Positions 23,672 through 32,124 of a DNA stretch of 39,907 bases are shown piece by piece. The DNA is taken from NCBI GenBank assembly GCA_905479815.1, contig CAJQOA010000142.1, positions 1 through 39,907 of the forward strand, read 5' to 3'. Made by a program: the position numbers and the translations under genes. The stretch is from an uncultured Psychroserpens sp. (lineage in GTDB: Bacteria; Bacteroidota; Bacteroidia; Flavobacteriales; Flavobacteriaceae). The stretch's first letter is position 1; each line of letters starts with the position of its first letter. The notes beneath the pieces are model-generated. The model made no database searches, was not told where the DNA came from, and saw only the letters and a list, made by a program, of their open reading frames with translations.

Positions 23672-24718
23672 ATGAAAAATTCAATTCTCAATCTTTTAAT
23701 TATAAGTGTATGTCTTTTAATTGTTGGATGTAACAAGCACGAAAGCATAGAGCCTTACTTAACAGAGTTACATCAAAAAGGAAAGTTCAATGGCAATGTA
23801 CTTGTCATAAAAGGTGGTAAAACACTCTATGAAAACTCATTTGGATATGCAGATGCAACAAAAACAGACTTACTAACTAAAGATCATAGATTTGATATTG
23901 GTTCTGTATATAAAGAGTTTCCTGCAACTGCAATTATGCAATTACAAGAAAAAGGTAAACTTAAACTTGATGATAAGATATCTAAGTATTTATCTCATTT
24001 TCCTAGTTGGTCAAACAGCATAACTATAGAGCATTTGATGCAGTATTCAAGCGGATTACCACAAATTGAATGGGATGAATACTTCGGAAATGGGATCACT
24101 ATAACAGATGATCATTTGATACAATCACTCAAGGACATAGAAACACTTGAATTTGATGCAGGTTCAGATTATTTGTACTCCAATAATAATCCCATATTAC
24201 TTATAAAAATTATCGAATCCATTAGTGGTTTGAGCTATGAAGACTATTTGAAAGCTAATATTTTTGGTACAGTAAATATGTCTAATACTGTTTTTAAAGA
24301 CCAATATCCTTATCTAGACAAAACGCTTATGGCAATACCTTTTAGTAGCGATTTTGAGCAAGATGATTATAACATTGCAGTTAGAAATATGCTCATAACA
24401 TCTACTGCACGTGATTTAGCCAATTGGCTTGAGCAATTAGGAGACTTTAATGTGGTTAGTAAAACGTCAGTGCAACAACTTTCAAAAGTAGCAACATCTG
24501 GATTTAATATTCAGGCACCACTGGGTCTTTGCGACTGGGAGAATGATACAATAACAGAGCATTCTCATCATGGATCTAGCGGAAACTTTGAGTGCGTTGT
24601 TAGACGATTTAAGCAAGATGATATCATCATTATAATTTTGACCAATCAAAAGCATGAAAATGTGTATGATATATCTGATGACATCTATGACATTATCAAA
24701 TTAGAAGGAAATAATTAA
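23672..24718 (+). CDS. Serine-hydrolase lipoprotein, beta-lactamase/class-C-like
   Basis: The 348-residue protein is a lipoprotein: the hydrophobic start ends in LLIVGC with Cys20. It has the three motifs of the penicillin-recognising serine hydrolase fold: SVYK (78-81), with the nucleophile Ser78 and Lys81, YSN (about 168) and HHGSSG (about 296-301), equivalent to the KTG box with HxG instead. Such proteins include esterases, D-aminopeptidases and DD-peptidases; a true beta-lactamase is unlikely from context. It is probably bound to the periplasmic face of a membrane. It is a single gene ending in a terminator hairpin that overlaps its last codons. Confidence 0.85.
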   Translation: MKNSILNLLIISVCLLIVGCNKHESIEPYLTELHQKGKFNGNVLVIKGGKTLYENSFGYADATKTDLLTKDHRFDIGSVYKEFPATAIMQLQEKGKLKLDDKISKYLSHFPSWSNSITIEHLMQYSSGLPQIEWDEYFGNGITITDDHLIQSLKDIETLEFDAGSDYLYSNNNPILLIKIIESISGLSYEDYLKANIFGTVNMSNTVFKDQYPYLDKTLMAIPFSSDFEQDDYNIAVRNMLITSTARDLANWLEQLGDFNVVSKTSVQQLSKVATSGFNIQAPLGLCDWENDTITEHSHHGSSGNFECVVRRFKQDDIIIIILTNQKHENVYDISDDIYDIIKLEGNN

Positions 24719-24736
24719 GTGCTTCCTTCTAATTTG
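24697..24736. terminator. Bidirectional terminator hairpin between the serine hydrolase and Tricorn genes
   Basis: A perfect 14-bp inverted repeat (CAAATTAGAAGGAA at 24697-24710 and its complement at 24723-24736) with a 12-base loop holding the hydrolase stop codon. The left arm is also the coding sequence for the C-terminal residues. T-rich sequence follows on the plus side. It probably serves both convergent genes. Confidence 0.65.
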
Positions 24737-24756
24737 TAATTTAAATTCCTTAAATA

Positions 24757-27700
24757 TTAATTGTCTTTTTTATAACCTTCTGGGCGTTTAGATCTCACAG
24801 GAGCAGTAGGTTCAGGTATCAGTTCAAACTCTTTAACTTTTAATTGATTCATTGCTTCTTTAACAGCACGTTCTAACTGTGGATCTTGACCTTGGCTCAC
24901 TAATTTAGGATGCTGTATGACTTCAATATCTGGAGCAACACCTTCGCCTTCTACAGCCCAATTACCGTCAACATCATAAAATCCACCACGAGGTGCAACC
25001 ATACGACCACCATCAATAAAAGCAGGTGTATCCCAAGTACCAACAAGTCCTCCCCAAGTTCTTGTGCCTACTATAGTCCCTAGATTAGCTTCTTTGAACA
25101 TGTATGGTAATAAGTCACCACCAGAACCAGCACGTTCATTTATGATCATCACTTTTGGTCCCCAAATACCAGCCATAGGTGTTGTCCAAGGACGATTAGT
25201 TTTCGTTTTACTGTTGAAATAACCGAATAACTTACGATTCATAATATCAATCATATAATCTGCAGCAGATCCGCCACCATTATTACGTTCATCTATAATG
25301 GCTCCTTTTTTATCTTGCTGTGAGAAATAGTAACGATTAAAAGATGTAAAACCGCCTCCTCCAGTATTAGGAACATACACGTATGCTAGTTTCCCGTTAG
25401 ATAGCTCGTCAACTTTACGACGATTACCTTCTACCCAATCTAAATATCTTAAGCTACGTTCATTAGATACAGGTGTGATTAAAACCGTTTGGGAACCAGT
25501 CATTGATGGTTTACTATTCACTGTGATATTAATTTCACGACCAGCAGTTTGTTCTAATAATTCATACGGATTCAAATCTTTAGAAAGCGAGGTCCCATTT
25601 ATGGCTAACAAGTAATCACCTTCATTAATTGTTATTCCTGGTTGTGATAAAGGTGCATAGGTTCCAGGATTCCAACGCTCTCCATTAAATATTTTTTTAA
25701 TTTGGTACGATCCATTATTGAGAACAATATCTGCTCCTAATAAACCAACAGGAACACGATTTACATTAGGTAAATCACCACCACGAACGTAAGAATGACC
25801 AATAGCCACCTCGCCACTCATAATATCAACAACATAATTTAAATCGGTTCTGTGACGCACATGATTAATCCAAGGCGAATACCATTTATAGACATCATCC
25901 CAAGGTGCTCCATGGACATTGTCAACATATAAAAAATCACGCATATAACGCCAACCTTCTTTAAAGATTTGTTTATATTCTTCTTTAGGATCAATTTTTA
26001 TTTTGAGATTTGTATTGATTTTTCCTTTGGAAAAATCAGCCTTGCCTTTCGTTGCTACAATAGCCCATTGACCATTTTTATTTAGAAGAATTGAATTTCT
26101 ATCTTCGGAAATTATCATTTGTTGCACACCGTTGTCAAAATCAGAAGCTTCATCTTTTTCGGTATCAAAGTCGTGAATTTTCACACCATTCCCTTCATCT
26201 GAAGCTTCAGCAATAAACACATGACCTTTTGATGCTTTTGCTAAGGCTACATAATTGCCATCTGGTAAGTTTAATGGGATAGCGCGATCAAATAACCCAT
26301 TAGTATCAATTTTTACAATAACACCAGAATCAGGTTTTGCTTTATCTTTTGAATCTTTGTTTTTATCACTTTTTTCATCTGTTTTCTCTTCGAGAGTTTC
26401 TTCATCTGTTTTAATGTGATTTGGCGCTTTGTCTTCTTTAGATAAAACAACTGCATACAAGCTTCGTGTAGTTTCAGGATCATAAGAACTCATATCTAAC
26501 CATCCAGTTGCTAATCCGTAATTAGTGCTCGCCAATGTGTATAGGTATTTTCCAGATGCATCCCAAACCGGACTAATAGCATCTGCTAGAGGATCAGTAA
26601 TAGGAACAATTTTTTTAGAATCAATGTTGTATGCATAAATAGATTTAAAGCTGCTATTGTTTTGCTTTGCATAGGCAATCCATTTACTGTCTGGAGACCA
26701 CTTAGGATTCATACTTCTATTAGGATGTGCATAACCTTCAGTATCTGCAATGATTGCTTTCTTTGTATCTATATTAATGATCCAAATATTAAAATCTGTA
26801 TCTGTGTAAGCGATATGTTTTCCATCAGGAGACCAATCTGGTTGAAAGTAGAATGTCGTATTTGGAAGTTTAATGTATTGTTGGTTTTGACCATCCTGAT
26901 CTGCAATGACCATTTGGTATTCGCCACTTTTATCTGAGAACCAAGCAACTTTATCTCCTTTTGGTGACCAAATTGGAGCACGATCTGCAATCCCAGAAGA
27001 ATTGGTTAGATTTCTCCATGTTCCGTTTTCTTTTGGAACAGTGAAGATATCGCCTCGATGTTCAAATATGGCACGTTTTCCGTTAGGCGATATATTTGGA
27101 TTTGATAATTGCCTTCCAGTTACATCTTCCCAACGTTCTCGAGAAAAATTAAGATCTGCTTTGACTTCTATATTCAATGTTTTAGTTGCTCCTGTTTGTG
27201 GATTGAGCGTATGCAGAGATCCTCCTTGTTCATAAACAATCATATCTGCACTAGCATCTAAACTCTTAGTATCAAATTTTTTGTGGAATGTCATTTGCTT
27301 TTCAGTCTTTGTTTTAGGATCAAAAGACCAAATGTTACTAGTGTAATCACGCTCAGATAAGTAATACACAACACCATTAACCCAAACAGGATCTAGATGA
27401 CGTTCTTTATCCGTTTGTGGTGTCGTCACTAATTCTTTGCTTTTTAAATCTACAATCCAAATTGGCATGGCTTGGCCACCACGATAATTTCGCCATTCGG
27501 GATCCCAAGATGTAATAGGAGTATAGGCAACATGTTTGCCATCTGCAGAAATATCTCCATAAGCAGCTCTTGGTATATCTAAAGCCACAGGCAATTCTCC
27601 TTTTGTTGAAACGGTAAAGAATTTATTGGTTTGTGTAGGTCGACCTTCTCTGTTAGAACGAAATAAAATTTGTCCATCTGGTGTCCATCCTTGAACAATA

Positions 27701-28014
27701 TCTACTGATGAATGATACGTTAATCGTTGAGGTTCTCCGCCTTCCGAAGATACAATAAAAACGTCTACATTTCCATCGTATTGCGCTGAGAATGCGATCC
27801 ATTTACCATCGTTTGAAAAATGCGGACTAGATTCATAACCGTCATCGCTAGTCAACCTGATTGCTGTTCCTCCATTTACTGAAGATTTCCAAAGGTCATT
27901 GGCGTAGACAAAAACGACATCGTTGTTGTGAATTGTTGGTTGTCTTAATAATTTGGTTTGGGCAAAAGCGCTAATAGCGAATAAGCCTAAGAAGGCTAGA
28001 ATTAATCGTTTCAT
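24757..28014 (-). CDS. Exported Tricorn protease homologue (S41 family)
   Basis: At 1085 residues this is a full-length Tricorn-type protease, preceded by a signal peptide (MKRLILAFLGLFAISAFAQ). The front half is the two beta-propeller gates (TolB/WD-like strands such as SSPHFSNDGKWIAFSA and WSPDSKWIAYAK). A core domain containing IGHSYVRGGD (His of the triad, about 745), a PDZ domain (about 760-850) and the C2 domain follow. Ser964 in RAGSGGD and Glu1022 in VEGEGVAPD line up closely with Ser965 and Glu1023 of Thermoplasma Tricorn. A Lys-rich, Asp-rich linker sits near residues 530-560. It degrades peptides, here probably in the periplasm rather than the cytosol. Confidence 0.93.
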   Translation of the reverse strand: MKRLILAFLGLFAISAFAQTKLLRQPTIHNNDVVFVYANDLWKSSVNGGTAIRLTSDDGYESSPHFSNDGKWIAFSAQYDGNVDVFIVSSEGGEPQRLTYHSSVDIVQGWTPDGQILFRSNREGRPTQTNKFFTVSTKGELPVALDIPRAAYGDISADGKHVAYTPITSWDPEWRNYRGGQAMPIWIVDLKSKELVTTPQTDKERHLDPVWVNGVVYYLSERDYTSNIWSFDPKTKTEKQMTFHKKFDTKSLDASADMIVYEQGGSLHTLNPQTGATKTLNIEVKADLNFSRERWEDVTGRQLSNPNISPNGKRAIFEHRGDIFTVPKENGTWRNLTNSSGIADRAPIWSPKGDKVAWFSDKSGEYQMVIADQDGQNQQYIKLPNTTFYFQPDWSPDGKHIAYTDTDFNIWIINIDTKKAIIADTEGYAHPNRSMNPKWSPDSKWIAYAKQNNSSFKSIYAYNIDSKKIVPITDPLADAISPVWDASGKYLYTLASTNYGLATGWLDMSSYDPETTRSLYAVVLSKEDKAPNHIKTDEETLEEKTDEKSDKNKDSKDKAKPDSGVIVKIDTNGLFDRAIPLNLPDGNYVALAKASKGHVFIAEASDEGNGVKIHDFDTEKDEASDFDNGVQQMIISEDRNSILLNKNGQWAIVATKGKADFSKGKINTNLKIKIDPKEEYKQIFKEGWRYMRDFLYVDNVHGAPWDDVYKWYSPWINHVRHRTDLNYVVDIMSGEVAIGHSYVRGGDLPNVNRVPVGLLGADIVLNNGSYQIKKIFNGERWNPGTYAPLSQPGITINEGDYLLAINGTSLSKDLNPYELLEQTAGREINITVNSKPSMTGSQTVLITPVSNERSLRYLDWVEGNRRKVDELSNGKLAYVYVPNTGGGGFTSFNRYYFSQQDKKGAIIDERNNGGGSAADYMIDIMNRKLFGYFNSKTKTNRPWTTPMAGIWGPKVMIINERAGSGGDLLPYMFKEANLGTIVGTRTWGGLVGTWDTPAFIDGGRMVAPRGGFYDVDGNWAVEGEGVAPDIEVIQHPKLVSQGQDPQLERAVKEAMNQLKVKEFELIPEPTAPVRSKRPEGYKKDN

Positions 28015-28150
28015 ATTTTGGTTGGATTAGATTGTATCTAAAGATACAAAATTGTTGAAACGATTTAGCTGAGAATACCAAAATATGAATATGTTTTTTT
28101 GAGGTAGTCTAAAAATGAACCAATATTTTCCTAAATAAAAAGTTTAAATT

Positions 28151-28187
28151 ATAAAAGAAGATTGAAAAATATTCAACCTTCTTTTAT
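28151..28187 (-). terminator. Intrinsic terminator after the 94-residue orphan gene
   Basis: ATAAAAGAAGATTGAA (28151-28166) pairs with 28172-28187 over 16 positions with a 5-base loop. The single imperfect pair is A.C on the plus strand but G.U on the minus strand, so the RNA of the minus-strand gene folds better. The stem end is rich in T. Confidence 0.65.
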
Positions 28188-28243
28188 AAATGCTCATAAT
28201 TTGTGAAATTTTACTTCAAAATACTAATGAAAAATCTAGTGAC

Positions 28244-28528
28244 TTAATTAGTATATTCAATTGAAGTAACTCCATTATGCTCAACAATTTTCATGTTTCT
28301 TTTTGTCGCATAAAAATTCATCCATATGCCATCGAGTAATGGGTCATCATTAGTCTTATAAACACTAATTTGAATGACAACATTGTTAAGAGCGTCTATT
28401 GTTTGGTTCCCATTAGCTGAAATATTAATGTTAGCTGCAGATTTCCAATGTCTACCGTCGTTCCAATCATACCAACTCACGATTACTTCTTCGCTTAAGG
28501 TGTTTTGCATGTTAAATGTGTACGCCAT
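28244..28528 (-). CDS. 94-residue orphan beta-rich protein
   Basis: The 94-residue product starts MAYTFNMQNTLSEEVIVSWY and has no signal peptide or membrane segment. It is rich in Asn, Trp and alternating strands, with GRHWKSAANINISANGNQ and LLDGIWMNF, which recalls small beta-sandwich or lectin-like proteins, but I recognise no family. It stands between the Tricorn and GGT genes with its own downstream terminator and a 20-base palindrome about 55 bases upstream, so it is probably its own transcription unit. Its real status rests on the ORF, isolation and flanking signals. Confidence 0.6.
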   Translation of the reverse strand: MAYTFNMQNTLSEEVIVSWYDWNDGRHWKSAANINISANGNQTIDALNNVVIQISVYKTNDDPLLDGIWMNFYATKRNMKIVEHNGVTSIEYTN

Positions 28529-28582
28529 AATTTAAAATTTTTTAGAATTAATTATGATGTAAATTTAATATAGTAAGTGACT

Positions 28583-28602
28583 GTAATTTAGAGTTAAATT
28601 AC
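28583..28602. promoter_or_regulatory. Palindrome upstream of the orphan gene
   Basis: GTAATTTA (28583-28590) and TAAATTAC (28595-28602) are perfect 8-bp arms around GAGT. There is no T run after it on the minus strand, so an operator is likelier than a terminator for the preceding GGT gene. Confidence 0.4.
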
Positions 28603-28699
28603 GGATAATTTTAAATACGTATAAATACCTATTAAGTGTTTTAATACTCAAATTTTAACTAGATATATGATGTAACTGTTTGATTGTTTTGCAAATACA

Positions 28700-30418
28700 T
28701 CAAAACCCAACACCAACATCATCACCACGATAATCTGCTCCAGCTTCTAAAGTACCATCATCTAAAACCAAAATAGCATCTACTTTTCCAATAACAGGAG
28801 TTCGTTTTTGATTAATAGTGTAGCCTTTAGATTTCAATTGGTTTAAAAGAGCCATATCAAACCTACTAGGTTCAATTCTAATTTCTTCTGGTAGCCATTG
28901 GTGATGAAAACGTGGCGCATCGACAGCTTGTTGCATTGTCATGTCAAATTCATGTACATTAAGAATGGTTTGTAACACAGAAGTGATAATTGTTGAACCT
29001 CCAGGAGTACCTACAACCATAAAGAGTTTGCCATCTTTTTCTACAATAGTAGGCGTCATTGCACTTAACATTCGTTTTTGAGGTGCTATAGCATTTGCTT
29101 TTCCGCCAATGAGTCCGTACACATTAGGAACTCCAGGTTTACTGCTAAAATCATCCATTTCATTATTAAGGAAAAAGCCTAAGTCTTCACTATACAATTT
29201 AGAACCAAAAGCACCATTTAAGGTTGTGGTTACTGCAACTGCATTCCCAAATTGATCAACAATAGAGTAGTGAGTCGTTTCTTCGTGTTCTTCATATTGA
29301 ATGCCTTCGGAAATTTCCATCGTGTAATCCTTTAACCTTCCATAGGAAATAGAATCTGAAGGTATCGCAGCATCAAAAGAAAAATGTGCCATACGGTTTT
29401 TGAGATATGATGCGCTCAATAAATCTTCAATTGGGATATTCACAAAATCTGGATCACCTAAATAATAACTACGATCTGAATAGGCTTGTTTCTCAGCTTC
29501 TACAATAACTTGCATTGTTTCTAGAGAATTTTGACCATATTGACTGACATCATAAGGCTCTATCATTTTCATGATTTGGGCAAGACATAAACCTCCAGAC
29601 GATGGAGGAGACATTGAAGTAATTTTGAGATTATCATATTCAAAAGTTATAGGTGCTCTCCATTGTGCTTGATATTGCACTAAATCTTCTGAAGTTATAA
29701 TACCACCATATTGATTTAAAAATTCAACGAGTTGTGTTGCAGTTTGTCCAGTATAAAACTCATCGCGACCATGATCTGAAATGCGTTGTAATGTTTTGGC
29801 AAGCGCTGCATTTTTAAATGTTGAATTTACGGTTACTGTTTTATTAATAGGGACTTGTTTCCCATTGACAGCTGTAATAATACTATCATATTTTATAAAT
29901 CGGTTTTGTTGCTTTTCTGTAATTGTGAATCCGTTTTCAGCTAATGCTATTACAGGCTTTAAAAGTGTTTCAATAGGGAGTGTTCCAAATTTTTCGTGAG
30001 CAGCAAAAATTCCAGCGACAGTTCCTGGAACGCCAACAGCATATGCACCAACGGTACTTTTGTTAGGTATCACATTTCCGAGGGAGTCTAAATACATGTT
30101 TTTACTTGCAGCTAATGGTGCTTTTTCACGATAATCTAATGCGCCAGTTTCTCCAGTGTTTAAACGATAGACCATAAAACCTCCACCTCCAAGGTTTCCA
30201 GCGTAAGGATAAGTCACAGCAAGTGCCATTTCTGTTGCAAACATAGCGTCAAAAGCATTACCACCTTGTTGTAGAATATCGCTACCAATTTTTGAGGCTT
30301 CTTCCCGTGCAGAAACAACCATTGCTTTTTTTGTTATAGTTCCGCGTTTAGAAATAGTCTCTTTTTTACAAGAGATAAGCGATAAGCCTATAATTAGGAG
30401 TGTGATTTTAAATGTCAT
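28700..30418 (-). CDS. ggt: Gamma-glutamyltransferase, lipoprotein form
   Basis: GGT cleaves the gamma-glutamyl bond of glutathione and related peptides. The 572-residue precursor has a lipobox (LISC, Cys17) and the large-subunit signatures DYREKAP (95-101) and GGGGFMVYR (77-85). The self-cleaving and nucleophilic Thr381 is in TTHYSIVD (381-388), giving a small subunit of about 190 residues with GNAVAVTTTLN next to it. It likely acts in the periplasm on glutathione or dipeptides. It follows the ACP phosphodiesterase gene with an 11-base overlap, so the two are co-transcribed. Confidence 0.93.
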   Translation of the reverse strand: MTFKITLLIIGLSLISCKKETISKRGTITKKAMVVSAREEASKIGSDILQQGGNAFDAMFATEMALAVTYPYAGNLGGGGFMVYRLNTGETGALDYREKAPLAASKNMYLDSLGNVIPNKSTVGAYAVGVPGTVAGIFAAHEKFGTLPIETLLKPVIALAENGFTITEKQQNRFIKYDSIITAVNGKQVPINKTVTVNSTFKNAALAKTLQRISDHGRDEFYTGQTATQLVEFLNQYGGIITSEDLVQYQAQWRAPITFEYDNLKITSMSPPSSGGLCLAQIMKMIEPYDVSQYGQNSLETMQVIVEAEKQAYSDRSYYLGDPDFVNIPIEDLLSASYLKNRMAHFSFDAAIPSDSISYGRLKDYTMEISEGIQYEEHEETTHYSIVDQFGNAVAVTTTLNGAFGSKLYSEDLGFFLNNEMDDFSSKPGVPNVYGLIGGKANAIAPQKRMLSAMTPTIVEKDGKLFMVVGTPGGSTIITSVLQTILNVHEFDMTMQQAVDAPRFHHQWLPEEIRIEPSRFDMALLNQLKSKGYTINQKRTPVIGKVDAILVLDDGTLEAGADYRGDDVGVGF

Positions 30419-31016
30419 CTGCTAGTTTCTTTTCAATGTTACTTAAGGTGTCTTTACTAAATGCTCTGAGTTCTTCAAAAAATGAGGTAAATTCGTCTTC
30501 AAATTCGGTATAAAATTCTTTGAGTTCTACTGTTGCTCTGTTCATTCCAGATATGTTTTTAGTACGTCGGTTCATTCCGTCTAAAACCTTTTGAATCCCT
30601 TCAATTTTAGCATAACTCAAAAGCCAATTATCTGAAATCATATGTGGCATCATTTTTTGAATACGAACAGGAAGTGTTTCGAAATTGTTTTCTAATAAAT
30701 CATAGAAACGCTCTATGTATTCTGGCAAAGGAACCTCAGAATACTGTGTCCAATTTTTTGCTAGAAAATGATCATATAAAATATCAACAATGACACCACT
30801 GTAATGACCGTAATTTTCATGTAAACGTTTAGTGCTTTGTCTTACGGTTGGATGTGCATCTGTGAACGTGTCTATTTGCCGATGTAATAGAATTCCTTTT
30901 TGAATATCTATGGGGTATTTTTTATAGCGTTTACCACGTATGCCATCAGCAATAAAATTGCCAATTGTGATTTGATTATCGTTATTTGAAAGAAATATAT
31001 GGGCTAGAAAATTCAT
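30408..31016 (-). CDS. acpH: Acyl carrier protein phosphodiesterase (DUF479)
   Basis: AcpH removes the 4'-phosphopantetheine arm from holo-ACP. This 202-residue cytosolic protein has the family start MNFLAHIFLS and the metal-binding regions NFIADGIRG (20-28), GILLHRQIDTFTDAHP and DILYDHFLAKNW. Length and motifs match AcpH. Its last codons overlap the start of ggt by 11 bases. Its start lies close to the divergent acyltransferase gene. Confidence 0.9.
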   Translation of the reverse strand: MNFLAHIFLSNNDNQITIGNFIADGIRGKRYKKYPIDIQKGILLHRQIDTFTDAHPTVRQSTKRLHENYGHYSGVIVDILYDHFLAKNWTQYSEVPLPEYIERFYDLLENNFETLPVRIQKMMPHMISDNWLLSYAKIEGIQKVLDGMNRRTKNISGMNRATVELKEFYTEFEDEFTSFFEELRAFSKDTLSNIEKKLADDI

Positions 31017-31030
31017 TCAATAAATATATG

Positions 31031-31038
31031 TATTTTTG
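31031..31038 (+). promoter_or_regulatory. -7-like element ahead of the acyltransferase gene
   Basis: TATTTTTG at 31031-31038 is an exact TAnnTTTG match. If used, transcription would begin about 31045, after the first possible TTG start at 31036 and before the TTG at 31057. No -33 TTG is seen at the expected spacing. Confidence 0.35.
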
Positions 31039-31056
31039 AGTTCTAAACGCTTACAC

Positions 31057-32124
31057 TTGGATAGATTACCAAATTTAGATCCCTTACGTTTTTTATTGGC
31101 TTCGTTGGTACTGTTTTTTCATATACCACAACTAAGCAGAAATCAAGGTCTCCCTTATTTTCTTGATGCTCCAGTTTTTAATAGAGGTACAGAAGCTGTT
31201 TATATGTTTTTTGTATTAAGTGGCTTTTTGATTATTAGATTGATCTATCGCTACAAGCAACAAGATGATTTTTCTATTAAAAAGTTTTATATAAGACGAA
31301 TCCTGAGAATTTTCCCTTTATATTATCTCATAATTATTTTTGGTTTTCTGTTTTATTGGCAAATTCTACCTGCTCTAAACATTCCTTTTGAAAACAATTA
31401 TAATTTAGGAGAAGGCGTTTTAATGACCACTTTCTTTTTTCCAAATGTTTTTGCTCGATTATATCATCCTGGAGGTATTCTTGAAGTTCTTTGGTCTATT
31501 GGGATCGAAGAACAGTTTTATGTAATGATCGCTCCGCTTTTATATATAGTTAAGAAGCATAGAATACTATTAATACTATCCATCTTAACGATTGGCTATT
31601 TTATACTATTTCATTTAAACGTTTTAGATACTTTACGTCGATTTAGTTTTGTTTATTTTTTATTGTTTTTTGGAGGTATTGTTGCCATTTTAGAAGAAAA
31701 GAAACGGTTGGAATTTTTGAAAATTTCCAGAGTAATACCACTATTTATTGTTGTTGCAACCGTTTTATATTTTGCGACAGATGTATTTAAATTTCAAGAC
31801 CTCTGGATACGTAATTTAACAACAATGTTATTATTTGGTTTGTTTATTCATACACTGGCTCATAATAACTTTGGTAAAAGGCTTAGTCACAAATTTCTTA
31901 ATTATTTAGGACAGATTAGTTATGGAATTTATATGTTTCATGTGATCGCTTTAAATTGTGTCGTGTTTTTTATGCTGAAAATCGAAGAACTCAAAATTTT
32001 TAATGATACCATAACCATTCTTTTAATTTATATATTGACTTTTGCAATAACAATACTTTTAGCACATTTGAGCTATACATATTTTGAAACTTATTTTTTA
32101 AAACTGAAAACAAAATTTAGATAA
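31057..32124 (+). CDS. Integral membrane acyltransferase (Acyl_transf_3/OafA-like)
   Basis: The protein (355 residues from TTG at 31057; 362 from TTG at 31036) has about ten hydrophobic segments and the family pattern DRLPNLDPLRFLLASLVLFFHIPQ at the front, with an active-site-type His, then YMFFVLSGFLI, YIRRILRIFPLYY and GIEEQFYVMIAPL. Such enzymes O-acylate surface sugars or other envelope molecules; the acceptor is unknown. I favour 31057 because relatives begin a few residues before RLPNLD and because the -7 element at 31031 would place the RNA start after 31036. The stop overlaps the glmM start by one base (TAATG), indicating translational coupling. Confidence 0.82.
   Translation: MDRLPNLDPLRFLLASLVLFFHIPQLSRNQGLPYFLDAPVFNRGTEAVYMFFVLSGFLIIRLIYRYKQQDDFSIKKFYIRRILRIFPLYYLIIIFGFLFYWQILPALNIPFENNYNLGEGVLMTTFFFPNVFARLYHPGGILEVLWSIGIEEQFYVMIAPLLYIVKKHRILLILSILTIGYFILFHLNVLDTLRRFSFVYFLLFFGGIVAILEEKKRLEFLKISRVIPLFIVVATVLYFATDVFKFQDLWIRNLTTMLLFGLFIHTLAHNNFGKRLSHKFLNYLGQISYGIYMFHVIALNCVVFFMLKIEELKIFNDTITILLIYILTFAITILLAHLSYTYFETYFLKLKTKFR

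Noticed and set aside
26662-27235. Open frames on the plus strand and in a second minus frame inside the Tricorn gene
   Set aside because: They overlap a strong protease gene and look like frame shadows with no motifs.
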